DNA of 52,934 bases from assembly GCA_026395895.1 (NCBI GenBank), contig JAPLXV010000022.1, positions 1 through 52,934 of the forward strand, read 5' to 3'. The stretch is from Candidatus Nomurabacteria bacterium. Its GTDB lineage: Bacteria; Patescibacteriota; Minisyncoccia; Phycocordibacterales; UBA9973. This document shows positions 31,059 through 38,919 of this stretch, piece by piece. A model generated the notes under the pieces. The model made no database searches. It was not told the DNA's origin and saw only the letters and a program-made list of their open reading frames with translations. Each line of letters starts with the position of its first letter. The first letter of the stretch is position 1. The translations under genes were made by a program, and so were the position numbers.

Positions 31059-32198
31059 ATGAATATCTTAATTTTTATAATAATTTTATTGGTGTTAGTT
31101 TTAGTCCACGAGTTTGGACATTTTTTTGCAGCAAAAAGATTCGGCATTAGGGTAGATGAATTTGGTTTTGGTTTTCCTCCAAAATTATTTAGTTTTAAGA
31201 AAGGGGAGACAGAGTATAGTTTTAATCTTTTGCCGATTGGAGGATTTGTCAAAATTTTTGGTGAAAATATGGAAGAGGCGGATTTTGTAGAGGTTGGATT
31301 TTTAGATAAAGAAAAAACTGCTGAAAAAACTGAGTTAGCAAAAAGAAGTTTAATAAATAAACCAAAATATCAGCAGGCCATTGTTCTTTTTGCGGGAGTG
31401 CTTGCTAATTTTTTACTGGCTTGGTTTTTATTTTCTGTTGGTTTTATGTCAGGGCTTCCGACTTCGGTTGGAAATGAACCCAAGGGATATTCTGCTACAG
31501 ACGTTCATTTAGTTTTGGTTTCTGTTTTAGCCAATTCACCAGCTGAAATTTCTGGATTGAAGTCCGGAGATAAGATAGTTTCAATCCAAAGTGGTAATGA
31601 TATAGTCCCAGAAATTAACCCTGACACCCTTAAATCTTTCATAATTTCTCATCCAGATAAAGAAATAAATTTTAGTTATTTACGTGGAAAAGATACGACA
31701 ATAAATATCGCACAAGTAATTCCTGTTAAAAAAACTCCTACTGAAAACCCTAGTGTAGGTATAGCTATGGATGAAATAGGAACCGTCAAATTGCCTGTTT
31801 TTAACGCTTTTTGGGAAGGATTAAAACTAGACTGGTCTGTGACAGAAGGCACTGTTTTAGGGCTTTATAAGCTCATTGCAGAGGGTATAGAGGGTAAAGG
31901 AAGCTTTGCCTCAGTTACTGGACCTGTCGGTATGGTGGGTATCGTGGGCAGTGCCTATCAATTTGGTTTTGTATATTTATTGTCTTTTGCAGCTCTGATT
32001 TCAGTGAATTTAGCCATAATAAATCTTATTCCATTTCCAGCTTTAGATGGGGGACGACTGCTCTTTCTTTTGATTGAAAAAATAAAAGGTTCTCACATAA
32101 ATCCAAAATTTGCAAACGCTGCCAACACAATAGGTTTTGCTATTTTAATCATCTTGATGCTTTTTGTCACTTACCACGATGTGATTAAATTGTTTTAA
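31059..32198 (+). CDS. rseP: Site-2 membrane protease RseP
   Basis: This intramembrane zinc protease has H-E-F-G-H at 17-21 in the first helix, one PDZ domain (about 140-215, V-L-A-N-S-P-A-E-I-S-G-L-K-S-G-D), and the second zinc motif P-F-P-A-L-D-G-G-R-L-L near the C-terminus. At 379 residues it is shorter than the two-PDZ E. coli form. An ECF sigma factor and a candidate anti-sigma protein are 20 kb away, so a regulated-proteolysis link is possible but unproven. Confidence 0.94.
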   Translation: MNILIFIIILLVLVLVHEFGHFFAAKRFGIRVDEFGFGFPPKLFSFKKGETEYSFNLLPIGGFVKIFGENMEEADFVEVGFLDKEKTAEKTELAKRSLINKPKYQQAIVLFAGVLANFLLAWFLFSVGFMSGLPTSVGNEPKGYSATDVHLVLVSVLANSPAEISGLKSGDKIVSIQSGNDIVPEINPDTLKSFIISHPDKEINFSYLRGKDTTINIAQVIPVKKTPTENPSVGIAMDEIGTVKLPVFNAFWEGLKLDWSVTEGTVLGLYKLIAEGIEGKGSFASVTGPVGMVGIVGSAYQFGFVYLLSFAALISVNLAIINLIPFPALDGGRLLFLLIEKIKGSHINPKFANAANTIGFAILIILMLFVTYHDVIKLF

Positions 32199-32208
32199 AA
32201 AAAGAAAT

Positions 32209-33177
32209 ATGACAAAGAAGAAATTAAAAATTGGAATATTGTTTGGGGGAAAATCAGCTGAACATGAGGTGTCTTTGATCTCGGCAAAAAATGTTATTAA
32301 TGCGCTAGATAAAAATAAATATGAGGCATTTCCTATAAAAATAAAAAAAAGTGGGAAATTTAATTTAGACGTTTTTAAAAAAGTAGATGTCATTTTTCCA
32401 GTACTTCATGGTCCTTATGGAGAGGATGGAAGTATGCAAGGATTATTAAAAATATTTAATTTACCTTTTGTCGGACCGAGTGTATTGGGTTCGGCTGTGA
32501 GTATGGACAAAGACATGATGAAGAGACTTTTAAAAGAAGCTGAAATTCCTATTGGTAAATTTATAACTTTGAAAATAGGTGAAAAAATATCTTTTGAAAA
32601 AGTTAAAAAAACTTTAGGCTTGCCGATATTTATTAAACCCGCAAATATGGGTTCGTCAGTAGGAATAAATAAAGTAAAAAATGAAAAAGAATTTAAAGCG
32701 GGAATTAAAGATGCATTTCAATATGACACAAAAATTGTGATTGAAGAATTTATTAACGGAAGGGAAATAGAATGTGGAGTTTTAGGTAATGAACATCCTC
32801 TAGCTTCTGTTCCGGGAGAAATTATTGCTAATCAAGAATTTTATTCTTACAACGCAAAATATATTGACGATGGATATATTATTGAAATACCAGCAAAAAT
32901 CAGTGAAAAAACGACTAAAAAGATTAAAGAATTAGCTGTAAGAGTATTTGAAGTTTTAGGTTGTGAAGGAATGGGGCGAGTAGATTTTTTTGTTAAAAAA
33001 AATGGAGAAGTAATTGTGAATGAAATAAACACTATTCCAGGGTTCACTTCTATTAGCATGTATCCAAAATTATGGGAAGCGAGCGGTTTGCCTTTAGCAA
33101 AACTATTAGATAAATTGATTAATCTTGCAATAGAGAGATTTAAAAAAGAGCAGAAATTAAAAACTACTGTTGAATAG
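32209..33177 (+). CDS. ddl: D-alanine--D-alanine ligase
   Basis: This ATP-grasp enzyme makes the D-Ala-D-Ala dipeptide of peptidoglycan. Visible are G-I-L-F-G-G-K-S-A-E-H-E-V-S at the start, H-G-P-Y-G-E-D-G-S-M-Q-G-L, S-V-G-I-N-K-V and the metal-binding C-terminal N-E-I-N-T-I-P-G-F-T. At 322 residues the length is normal. It lies directly before alanine racemase, so substrate supply and ligation are in one operon. Confidence 0.96.
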   Translation: MTKKKLKIGILFGGKSAEHEVSLISAKNVINALDKNKYEAFPIKIKKSGKFNLDVFKKVDVIFPVLHGPYGEDGSMQGLLKIFNLPFVGPSVLGSAVSMDKDMMKRLLKEAEIPIGKFITLKIGEKISFEKVKKTLGLPIFIKPANMGSSVGINKVKNEKEFKAGIKDAFQYDTKIVIEEFINGREIECGVLGNEHPLASVPGEIIANQEFYSYNAKYIDDGYIIEIPAKISEKTTKKIKELAVRVFEVLGCEGMGRVDFFVKKNGEVIVNEINTIPGFTSISMYPKLWEASGLPLAKLLDKLINLAIERFKKEQKLKTTVE

Positions 33178-33184
33178 AATTAAT

Positions 33185-34318
33185 ATGAAAAATTCACCTC
33201 TTGCTTATATTGAATTATCAAAGAAAAATTTGATACATAATATCAGACAGTTTAAAACTTTGGCTAAAAAGGGAACTAAAATCGCAGTTGCTCTAAAGGG
33301 GAATGCTTATGGTCATGGACAGAATGAAGTGACAAAGATTTTGGAATCTTATGTAGATTATTTTCAAATAAATAGCGCAGAAGAATTGAGAGTACTTAGG
33401 AAAATAAGTAAGAAAAAAACATTCGTTTTGGGCTACGTACAAAAAGCGGATTTAAAAGAAGCTATTAAACTCGGTTGTATTTTATCAGTTTTTTCTATTG
33501 AAGAATTAAAAAATGTAAATAAAATTGCTAAACAACTAAAAACAAAACAAGAAATACACGTGCCAATAGATGCTTATTTAGGTAGAGAAGGATTTTTAGA
33601 GAAAGAATTGCCAAAGTTTTTTGAAGAATTGAAAAAATGTAAAAATGTAAAACTTACCGGAATTTATGCGCATTTTGCAAACATAGAAGATACAACTAGT
33701 TTTGCTCATGCCCAGAGACAAATTGATAAATATACTCAAGCAATAAAATTAGCGGGAAAGTTTGGTTTCAAAAATTTGCAGACTCATATTTCAGCTACTT
33801 CTGGACTTTTAGTTTATGAAAAAGATAAAGGAATAAATTCTCTTGTGCGTTTAGGTATTGGTGTTTATGGAATGTGGCCATCGGAACACATAAAATATCA
33901 GTATAAAAATAAGTTGGAATTAAAATCAGTACTTTCTTGGAAAACAAAAATTGCTCAAATAAAAACTTTACCGGCTGGAAGTACTATTGGTTATGGATTA
34001 ACTTATATGACTTATGTACCGACTAAGATAGCAATTATACCTCAAGGGTACGCTGATGGTTTAGATAGAGGTTTATCTAATAAAGGAGAAGTTTTAATCA
34101 AAGGTACACGATGCAAAATTTTAGGCAGGGTAGCCATGAATATGTTTGTGGTAAATATTAGCCATTTAAAAAATGTTAAAGCTGAAGACGAAGTTGTAAT
34201 TATCGGTTCTCAAGGTAAGGAACAAATTAGTGCTGAAGAAATAGCAGAAAAAATAGATACTATAAATTATGAAGTGACTACTCGGATTAGTTCGTTATTA
34301 CCAAAGATCATTAAATAA
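33185..34318 (+). CDS. alr: Alanine racemase
   Basis: This PLP enzyme converts L-Ala to D-Ala. Lys38 in A-V-A-L-K-G-N-A-Y-G-H-G forms the internal aldimine. The second catalytic Tyr lies in G-Y-G-L-T-Y-M-T-Y. R-L-G-I-G-V-Y-G-M-W-P and P-Q-G-Y-A-D-G-L are also typical. The ATG at 33185 is preferred; a TTG at 33170 inside the ddl end would add five residues. A hairpin follows the stop. Confidence 0.95.
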   Translation: MKNSPLAYIELSKKNLIHNIRQFKTLAKKGTKIAVALKGNAYGHGQNEVTKILESYVDYFQINSAEELRVLRKISKKKTFVLGYVQKADLKEAIKLGCILSVFSIEELKNVNKIAKQLKTKQEIHVPIDAYLGREGFLEKELPKFFEELKKCKNVKLTGIYAHFANIEDTTSFAHAQRQIDKYTQAIKLAGKFGFKNLQTHISATSGLLVYEKDKGINSLVRLGIGVYGMWPSEHIKYQYKNKLELKSVLSWKTKIAQIKTLPAGSTIGYGLTYMTYVPTKIAIIPQGYADGLDRGLSNKGEVLIKGTRCKILGRVAMNMFVVNISHLKNVKAEDEVVIIGSQGKEQISAEEIAEKIDTINYEVTTRISSLLPKIIK

Positions 34319-34326
34319 AAGCCCTG

Positions 34327-34355
34327 CCCCGTACCGAACTCGTTCTGGTTCGGGG
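34327..34355. repeat. GC-rich hairpin after alr
   Basis: CCGAAC (34334-34339) pairs with GTTCGG (34348-34353), with flanking CCCC/GGGG able to add to the stem. It lacks a T-run, so it is not a standard terminator. It resembles the other stop-proximal palindromes. Confidence 0.55.
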
Positions 34356-34391
34356 TTGCAATTTAAAGGATTTTATATTATTCTATATATT

Positions 34392-34550
34392 ATGTCACAA
34401 GAAAGACTTATAAAACTTGCATGCGGGACTTGTAAGAGAATCAATTACTGGTCTAGTAAAAATAAGAAACTCGTTACTAAAAAAATCGAGCTAAAAAAGT
34501 ATTGTAAATGGTGCAGAAAGCAGACTAAGCATAAGGAAATTAAGAAATAA
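34392..34550 (+). CDS. rpmG: Ribosomal protein L33
   Basis: The 52-residue L33 has four zinc cysteines (C-G-T-C and C-K-W-C) and the motif K-I-E-L-K-K-Y-C-K-W-C-R-K-Q-T-K-H-K-E. The frame continues upstream to 34356, but the added residues are hydrophobic and unlike L33, so ATG 34392 is chosen. It lies before tRNA-Trp, as in many bacteria where secE and nusG follow; here they do not. Confidence 0.95.
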   Translation: MSQERLIKLACGTCKRINYWSSKNKKLVTKKIELKKYCKWCRKQTKHKEIKK

Positions 34551-34570
34551 TTTCAATTTTATGTTTAGTC

Positions 34571-34579
34571 TGATATACT
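34571..34579 (+). promoter_or_regulatory. Extended -10 promoter before tRNA-Trp
   Basis: TGATATACT. The predicted start near 34,586 coincides with a hairpin TGCAAT-ATAA-ATTGCA (34586-34601). Confidence 0.45.
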
Positions 34580-34585
34580 TAAAAC

Positions 34586-34609
34586 TGCAATATAAATTGC
34601 ATGTTTTTT
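34586..34609 (+). terminator. Weak terminator-like hairpin between rpmG and tRNA-Trp
   Basis: The stem TGCAAT/ATTGCA is followed by TGTTTTTTG. The 6-bp AT-rich stem is weak, so it may only attenuate rpmG read-through into the tRNA. Confidence 0.4.
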
Positions 34610-34614
34610 GTTAA

Positions 34615-34685
34615 GGGCGATTAGTTAAGTGGCATAACTTCGGTCTCCAAAACCGATGTCGGGAGTTCGATTCTCTCATCGCCCG
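34615..34685 (+). tRNA. tRNA-Trp (anticodon CCA)
   Basis: The acceptor GGGCGAT pairs with ATCGCCC and G34685 is the discriminator. The anticodon stem TCGGT/ACCGA has loop CTCCAAA with CCA. CCA end is not encoded. The next ATG is 2 nt after the mature 3' end. Confidence 0.95.
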
Positions 34686-34687
34686 CT

Positions 34688-35560
34688 ATGAGTATAGAAT
34701 CAAAGGAAATAATATCTAAGAGTATGGAAAATACAAATCTAAACAAAAAATTAGAAACTGTTTCTCATGTAAATAAAAAAAATAATTCTATTGAATCAGC
34801 TATAGAAAATATGGATCAAAAACAAAGAGAATCTGATTTGTATATTGGACTACCAAAACTCGCAAGGAAATATAATTTATACAGTAGAATTGATAAATAT
34901 GTAATAGGGCATGAACGTAGCCTCGGTTTTTATAAAATTTTTCCACTAGGAGCAAATGCAATTAAGTCTGTTTTAAAAGATAAAAATTACCCTCATTATT
35001 ATAATGAATTACAAAGTGTTCTTAAAAATAAGTTTGGAGATTATATTACTGTCAAAAGAATATCTGGATATCAAAGTGATGGAAGTGGAGTTAACCTTAA
35101 AAATGAAGAAAAAATTATTTCTGTGTCATTTTTGAGTAATTGGGGCAAAGATAATGAAAAAACTCAAGCGTATGTAATACCAACTGAAGATGTTGTTCTT
35201 GGTGGTGCTGAATGGGAATATGAACTTCTAGTGAGGACAAAAAATATAGTAAATGTAACAGATCAAAAAAAGAGAACAGAGATTCAACAGGAGGATTATA
35301 AAACACTTGCTGATTTTAAGAAAAAATTTAGTCCAGATGATATAAATACATTTCCTACTAAAGAATATGGCTTTATTCCTGAAAGAGTTGCTGATGTGGT
35401 ATATGAAAATTATAGAATAAGAAAAGGACCGATGGTGCCATTAAAACCTCTTGGATTAATAAAAAAATTAGGAGGTTTCTCTACGGAAGAACTTGGATAC
35501 TATAGAAATTGGCGACAATTTGCATCTGAAATCAGAGAAGATAGTGAATTTAAAGAGTAA
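34688..35560 (+). CDS. Hypothetical protein, 290 aa, fused to the tRNA-Trp transcript
   Basis: I do not recognise this protein. The first ~50 residues are polar and probably disordered (many Lys, Glu, Asn, Ser). The rest is a soluble alpha/beta domain with Tyr-rich stretches (P-H-Y-Y-N-E-L, T-K-E-Y-G-F-I-P-E-R, E-L-G-Y-Y-R-N-W-R). No signal peptide, TM segment or metal motif is seen. It occupies the place where secE-nusG often follow rpmG-tRNA-Trp. Its 3' end overlaps miaA by 11 bp on the opposite strand. The start is fixed by the tRNA end. Confidence 0.7.
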   Translation: MSIESKEIISKSMENTNLNKKLETVSHVNKKNNSIESAIENMDQKQRESDLYIGLPKLARKYNLYSRIDKYVIGHERSLGFYKIFPLGANAIKSVLKDKNYPHYYNELQSVLKNKFGDYITVKRISGYQSDGSGVNLKNEEKIISVSFLSNWGKDNEKTQAYVIPTEDVVLGGAEWEYELLVRTKNIVNVTDQKKRTEIQQEDYKTLADFKKKFSPDDINTFPTKEYGFIPERVADVVYENYRIRKGPMVPLKPLGLIKKLGGFSTEELGYYRNWRQFASEIREDSEFKE

Positions 35561-36413
35561 TTTTATTTGCATTAAACCACTTTATTTCTTTATCTCTTTT
35601 GAACCAAGTCATTTGGCGTTTGGTGTATTTTATGGTTTCTTTCACCACTTTTTCATAAGTAGGGGAATTGTATTCGAAACCAAACTCTTTTAGTCTTTTT
35701 TCTGAAACCCCACTTTTTTTTAATTTTTTTATTTCATTTAACAAACCATCATTGAACATTTTTTTGACTCTTTTTTCTACTTTCTTTTTTAATTCGTCAG
35801 GTGGAAGATATAAACCAATTTTTATAAAATTACATAGTGACACACTTTCTGCCATGACAGAGTTTGTGTCACTATGTAATTTGGGAACCTTGCCAAGGGT
35901 TTTGGCTATTTCTATAGCTCTGATTAATCTGACTTTATTATTTATTTCATTTTTATTTTTTATATCTTTTGCGCGTCTAGGGTCTAATTTTTTCAAATAC
36001 TCAAATAATGCTATCGCTGATTTTGAGTATAGAGACTTACGGAGTTTTGCATTTGGTGGAACTTCTGGGAAAACCGTTCCTTTAGTAATGGCATCAATAT
36101 AAAATCCCGTGCCTCCACAAATAATCGGAACCTTACTCCTTTTTATAATCTCAGCTATAGCGTAGATTGCTTTTTTTTGATATTCGGCTACAGTAAATTT
36201 TTTCTTTGGACTTACAACATCTATTAAATGATGAGGAATGCCCTTCATTTCTTTTTTACTAATCTTGCCTGTTCCAATATTTAATCCTTTATAAACCTGT
36301 CTGGAATCGGCAGAAATAATTTCACCATTAATTTTTTTAGCGATTTTAACAGCCAAACTGCTTTTACCAGTAGCTGTAGAGCCCAGTATTACTAGCATTT
36401 TTTTTCTTAACAT
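35550..36413 (-). CDS. miaA: tRNA dimethylallyltransferase
   Basis: MiaA isopentenylates A37 of tRNAs reading UNN codons. The P-loop G-S-T-A-T-G-K-S-S is at residues 11-19. I-S-A-D-S-R-Q-V-Y-K-G-L-N-I-G-T-G-K, H-H-L-I-D and G-G-T-G-F-Y-I are all present. The 287 residues are slightly short, but the C-terminal tRNA-binding part (Y-T-K-R-Q-M-T-W-F-K-R) is intact. A 56-nt palindrome encodes the stretch K-L-H-S-D-T-N-S-V-M-A-E-S-V-S-L-C-N. It is 4 nt downstream of the murA-like gene. Confidence 0.95.
   Translation of the reverse strand: MLRKKMLVILGSTATGKSSLAVKIAKKINGEIISADSRQVYKGLNIGTGKISKKEMKGIPHHLIDVVSPKKKFTVAEYQKKAIYAIAEIIKRSKVPIICGGTGFYIDAITKGTVFPEVPPNAKLRKSLYSKSAIALFEYLKKLDPRRAKDIKNKNEINNKVRLIRAIEIAKTLGKVPKLHSDTNSVMAESVSLCNFIKIGLYLPPDELKKKVEKRVKKMFNDGLLNEIKKLKKSGVSEKRLKEFGFEYNSPTYEKVVKETIKYTKRQMTWFKRDKEIKWFNANKITL
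35827..35882. repeat. In-frame palindrome in miaA
   Basis: The perfect 18-bp arms 35827-35844 and 35865-35882 (AAATTACATAGTGACACA and its complement) have a 20-nt centre containing a further TCTG/CAGA pairing. They lie in the variable loop after the G-K-V-P segment of MiaA. Confidence 0.85.
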
Positions 36414-36417
36414 AAAT

Positions 36418-37749
36418 TTACTTTAAGATTTTAATATCCGCCCCGATGGAATTCAGGCGTTTAGCTATTTCTTCATAACCGCGATTTATCATATAAACAT
36501 TTCGTAAAATAGATGTGCCTTCAGCTGCGAGCATGGAAATTAATATAACCATAGAAGGACGAAGCGCTGGAGGACAAACAACTTGAGCTGGTTTTAATTT
36601 AGTTCCACCTTGAATATAAAGACGATGAGGATCAGCTAATGTTATATTCGCCCCAAGACGATTTAATTCTGTCATATATATGGCACGATTATCATAAACC
36701 CAATCATGAATCATTGTTTGGCCTTTAGCTTTTATAGCGATCGGCACAAAAAATGGCAAATTATCTATGTTGATTCCCGGATATGGATTAGAATGAATTT
36801 TGTCAGCTAAGGCTTTTAATTTGCTCGGAAAAATTTTAATATCTGCCAATTTAGTGCGTTTATTATAAGAAAAATATTTTTTCAGAATTTTATACTTTAA
36901 ATTCATACGATTCAAGTTTTCGAGCTCTAAAGAAAGAAAATCTATCGGACAACGAGTGATAGTGAGTTTTGAATCAGTCACAATACAAGCGGAAATAAAC
37001 ATCATAGATTCAATTGGATCTTCACTATTCCAATATTCTACATTTTTATTTATTTCTTTTATGCCATGAACGGTCAAAGTAGAAGTACCAATGCCATCTA
37101 TTTTTACGCCCAATTTTTCTAAAAAGAAACAGATTTCTTGAACCATGTAATTTGCACTGGCAAAAGAAACAATAGTTTTACCCGGAATTAAAGCAGCGGC
37201 AGTAAGCACATTTTCACAAGCAGTATCTCCGGATTCATACATTACAATTTCTGCCGGTTTTAATTTTTTAGTGCTTATTTGATAACTTGCATTTGTCGTT
37301 TTTATTTTTATTCCAAGATCCTCCAGCGCGTAAGTATGAGCAGCGATGGTGCGTTTACCTAAACTGCAGCCTTGCGCATGAGGAAGAGAAAAAGATTGCA
37401 AATAATGAATCATTGGACCGATTAACATGACAATAGAACGTGTTTTGACAGCTGACTGAACATTAATATTTTCTAACTTAAATTTTTTAGGTGGAATAAT
37501 TTGAACGGAATTTTGACCAAGCCATTTTGCTTGTACTCCAATACTTTCAAGAATTTCTATTACTCGATAAACTTCTTCTATCCGTGCAATACCATGGAGA
37601 GTTGTTGCCCCTTTATTTAAAAGGGAAGCGCAAAGGAGCCCAACAGAACCATTTTTGGAAAAATTTGTTGTAATTTTACCGTGAAGTTTCTTACCTCCGT
37701 TTACTTTAAAATCTATTAATGTATTGTCTGTTTTTTTATTTTTTTTCAT
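36418..37749 (-). CDS. murA: MurA-like UDP-GlcNAc 1-carboxyvinyltransferase, divergent
   Basis: The EPSP-synthase-type fold of MurA is clear. Lys-Asn of the active site appears as F-S-K-N-G-S-V, the PEP-reacting Cys as Q-G-C-S-L-G-K-R, and the conserved acidic residue in Y-P-G-I-N-I-D. D-N-R-A-I-Y-M-T-E-L-N-R-L-G-A and A-L-R-P-S-M-V-I-L-I-S-M-L-A-A-E-G-T match the C-terminal domain. Sequence is divergent, so this may be a second MurA-type paralog. I set the start at 37749: the frame extends upstream only through tRNA-Leu, and this ATG lies 5 nt after the tRNA. Confidence 0.87.
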   Translation of the reverse strand: MKKNKKTDNTLIDFKVNGGKKLHGKITTNFSKNGSVGLLCASLLNKGATTLHGIARIEEVYRVIEILESIGVQAKWLGQNSVQIIPPKKFKLENINVQSAVKTRSIVMLIGPMIHYLQSFSLPHAQGCSLGKRTIAAHTYALEDLGIKIKTTNASYQISTKKLKPAEIVMYESGDTACENVLTAAALIPGKTIVSFASANYMVQEICFFLEKLGVKIDGIGTSTLTVHGIKEINKNVEYWNSEDPIESMMFISACIVTDSKLTITRCPIDFLSLELENLNRMNLKYKILKKYFSYNKRTKLADIKIFPSKLKALADKIHSNPYPGINIDNLPFFVPIAIKAKGQTMIHDWVYDNRAIYMTELNRLGANITLADPHRLYIQGGTKLKPAQVVCPPALRPSMVILISMLAAEGTSILRNVYMINRGYEEIAKRLNSIGADIKILK

Positions 37750-37754
37750 ATAAG

Positions 37755-37838
37755 TGCCCAGGGAGAGAATCGAACTCTCATGATGTTGCCACCAATAGAT
37801 TTTGAGTCTATCGCGTCTACCAATTCCGCCACCTGGGC
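37755..37838 (-). tRNA. tRNA-Leu (anticodon CAA)
   Basis: This is an 84-nt type II tRNA with a long variable arm. The acceptor GCCCAGG pairs with CCTGGGC, and the discriminator is A. The anticodon stem ATAGA/TCTAT has loop CTCAAAA with CAA. The D-loop contains A-T-T-G-G-T-A-G-A. CCA is not encoded. The murA-like start codon follows 5 nt later on the same strand. Confidence 0.95.
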
Positions 37839-37911
37839 GTTTGTTAATTAGTAATTCACACATTTTACACAAAAAACGCTATAAAATCAATTATTAAAAA
37901 TAAAACCTTTG

Positions 37912-37920
37912 TGCTAAAAT
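37912..37920 (+). promoter_or_regulatory. Extended -10, leaderless promoter of parB
   Basis: TGCTAAAAT ends 6 nt before ATG 37927. Confidence 0.55.
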
Positions 37921-37926
37921 GAATGC

Positions 37927-38919
37927 ATGTCTACTTTATATTCCAACTCAATTTTTTGGATTGACACAGATAAAATTAAACCCAATCCATATCAACCAAG
38001 ACGAGACTTTGATGAAGCTCGTTTGCAAGATTTAGCCGACTCTATTAAGCAATATGGAGTACTTCAACCACTGACAGTTTCTCGAGTGGAGGTAGAAAAA
38101 GAAGACGGAGGTCTTACTACAGAGTATGAACTTATTGCCGGAGAGCGCAGACTTCGTGCAGCCATTTTAGCTGGAGTATCTCAAGTGCCGGTTATCATTC
38201 GTACTGGAGATACTTCTATGATGAAATTGGAATTGGCTATTATAGAAACTTTACAAAGAGAAGATTTAAATTCTGTCGACCGTGCGCGCGCTTTTTTTCG
38301 TTTGGCAAATGAATTTAAATTTACTCATACTGAAATTGCAAAAAAAGTAGGCAGAAGTAGGGAATATGTTTCAAATACTTTGCGTATTTTATCTTTACCG
38401 GAAGAAATATTGAATGCTTTAGCCGAAGGAAAAATAACCGAAGGTCATACCAGGCCATTGCTGATGTTGGTAGATCATCCAGAAGAACAAAATGTTTTGT
38501 TTAAAGAAATTCTATACAAAAAAATAACTGTTCGCGAAGCAGAAAGATTAGCTAGAAAAATAGCAACTGATCGTGTACGTAAAAAAGAATATGTGCCAGA
38601 TCCAGAAATAATAGAACTAGAAGGAGAATTTCAAGATAAATTAGGTACTCGTGTGCATATAAATAGAAGTGAACTAGGCGGACAGATTAAAATAGATTTT
38701 TTTTCGGTTGAAGATTTACGTACAATTTTAGATTCGATAAATAAATCAGAAATAGAAAAGAAACCTGGAGAAATGTTAGAAAATTATATTGCTAAAAATA
38801 CTGAAAATTCTGACATTGGGCTTACGACACCCGAAGAAGTTCCTATGGATGACAGAACAAAAGATGAAATAAAAGAGGATGATACTAAACTTTATGATAT
38901 TTCTAATTTTAGTATTTAA
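37927..38919 (+). CDS. parB: Chromosome-partitioning protein ParB
   Basis: ParB is a CTP-dependent DNA clamp that loads at parS and segregates the origin. Visible are the N-terminal I-K-P-N-P-Y-Q-P-R-R-D-F, the CTP/arginine motif A-G-E-R-R-L-R-A-A and the helix-turn-helix T-H-T-E-I-A-K-K-V-G-R-S-R-E-Y-V-S. The tail is acidic. parA is not adjacent and no parS-like site was recognised in the window. The 330-residue length is normal. It overlaps the convergent relA gene by 4 nt. Confidence 0.93.
   Translation: MSTLYSNSIFWIDTDKIKPNPYQPRRDFDEARLQDLADSIKQYGVLQPLTVSRVEVEKEDGGLTTEYELIAGERRLRAAILAGVSQVPVIIRTGDTSMMKLELAIIETLQREDLNSVDRARAFFRLANEFKFTHTEIAKKVGRSREYVSNTLRILSLPEEILNALAEGKITEGHTRPLLMLVDHPEEQNVLFKEILYKKITVREAERLARKIATDRVRKKEYVPDPEIIELEGEFQDKLGTRVHINRSELGGQIKIDFFSVEDLRTILDSINKSEIEKKPGEMLENYIAKNTENSDIGLTTPEEVPMDDRTKDEIKEDDTKLYDISNFSI

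Noticed and set aside
34586-34614. Possible T-box or riboswitch upstream of tRNA-Trp
   Set aside because: The hairpin is only 6 bp and the region is too short for any known T-box or aptamer; a weak terminator is the simpler reading.
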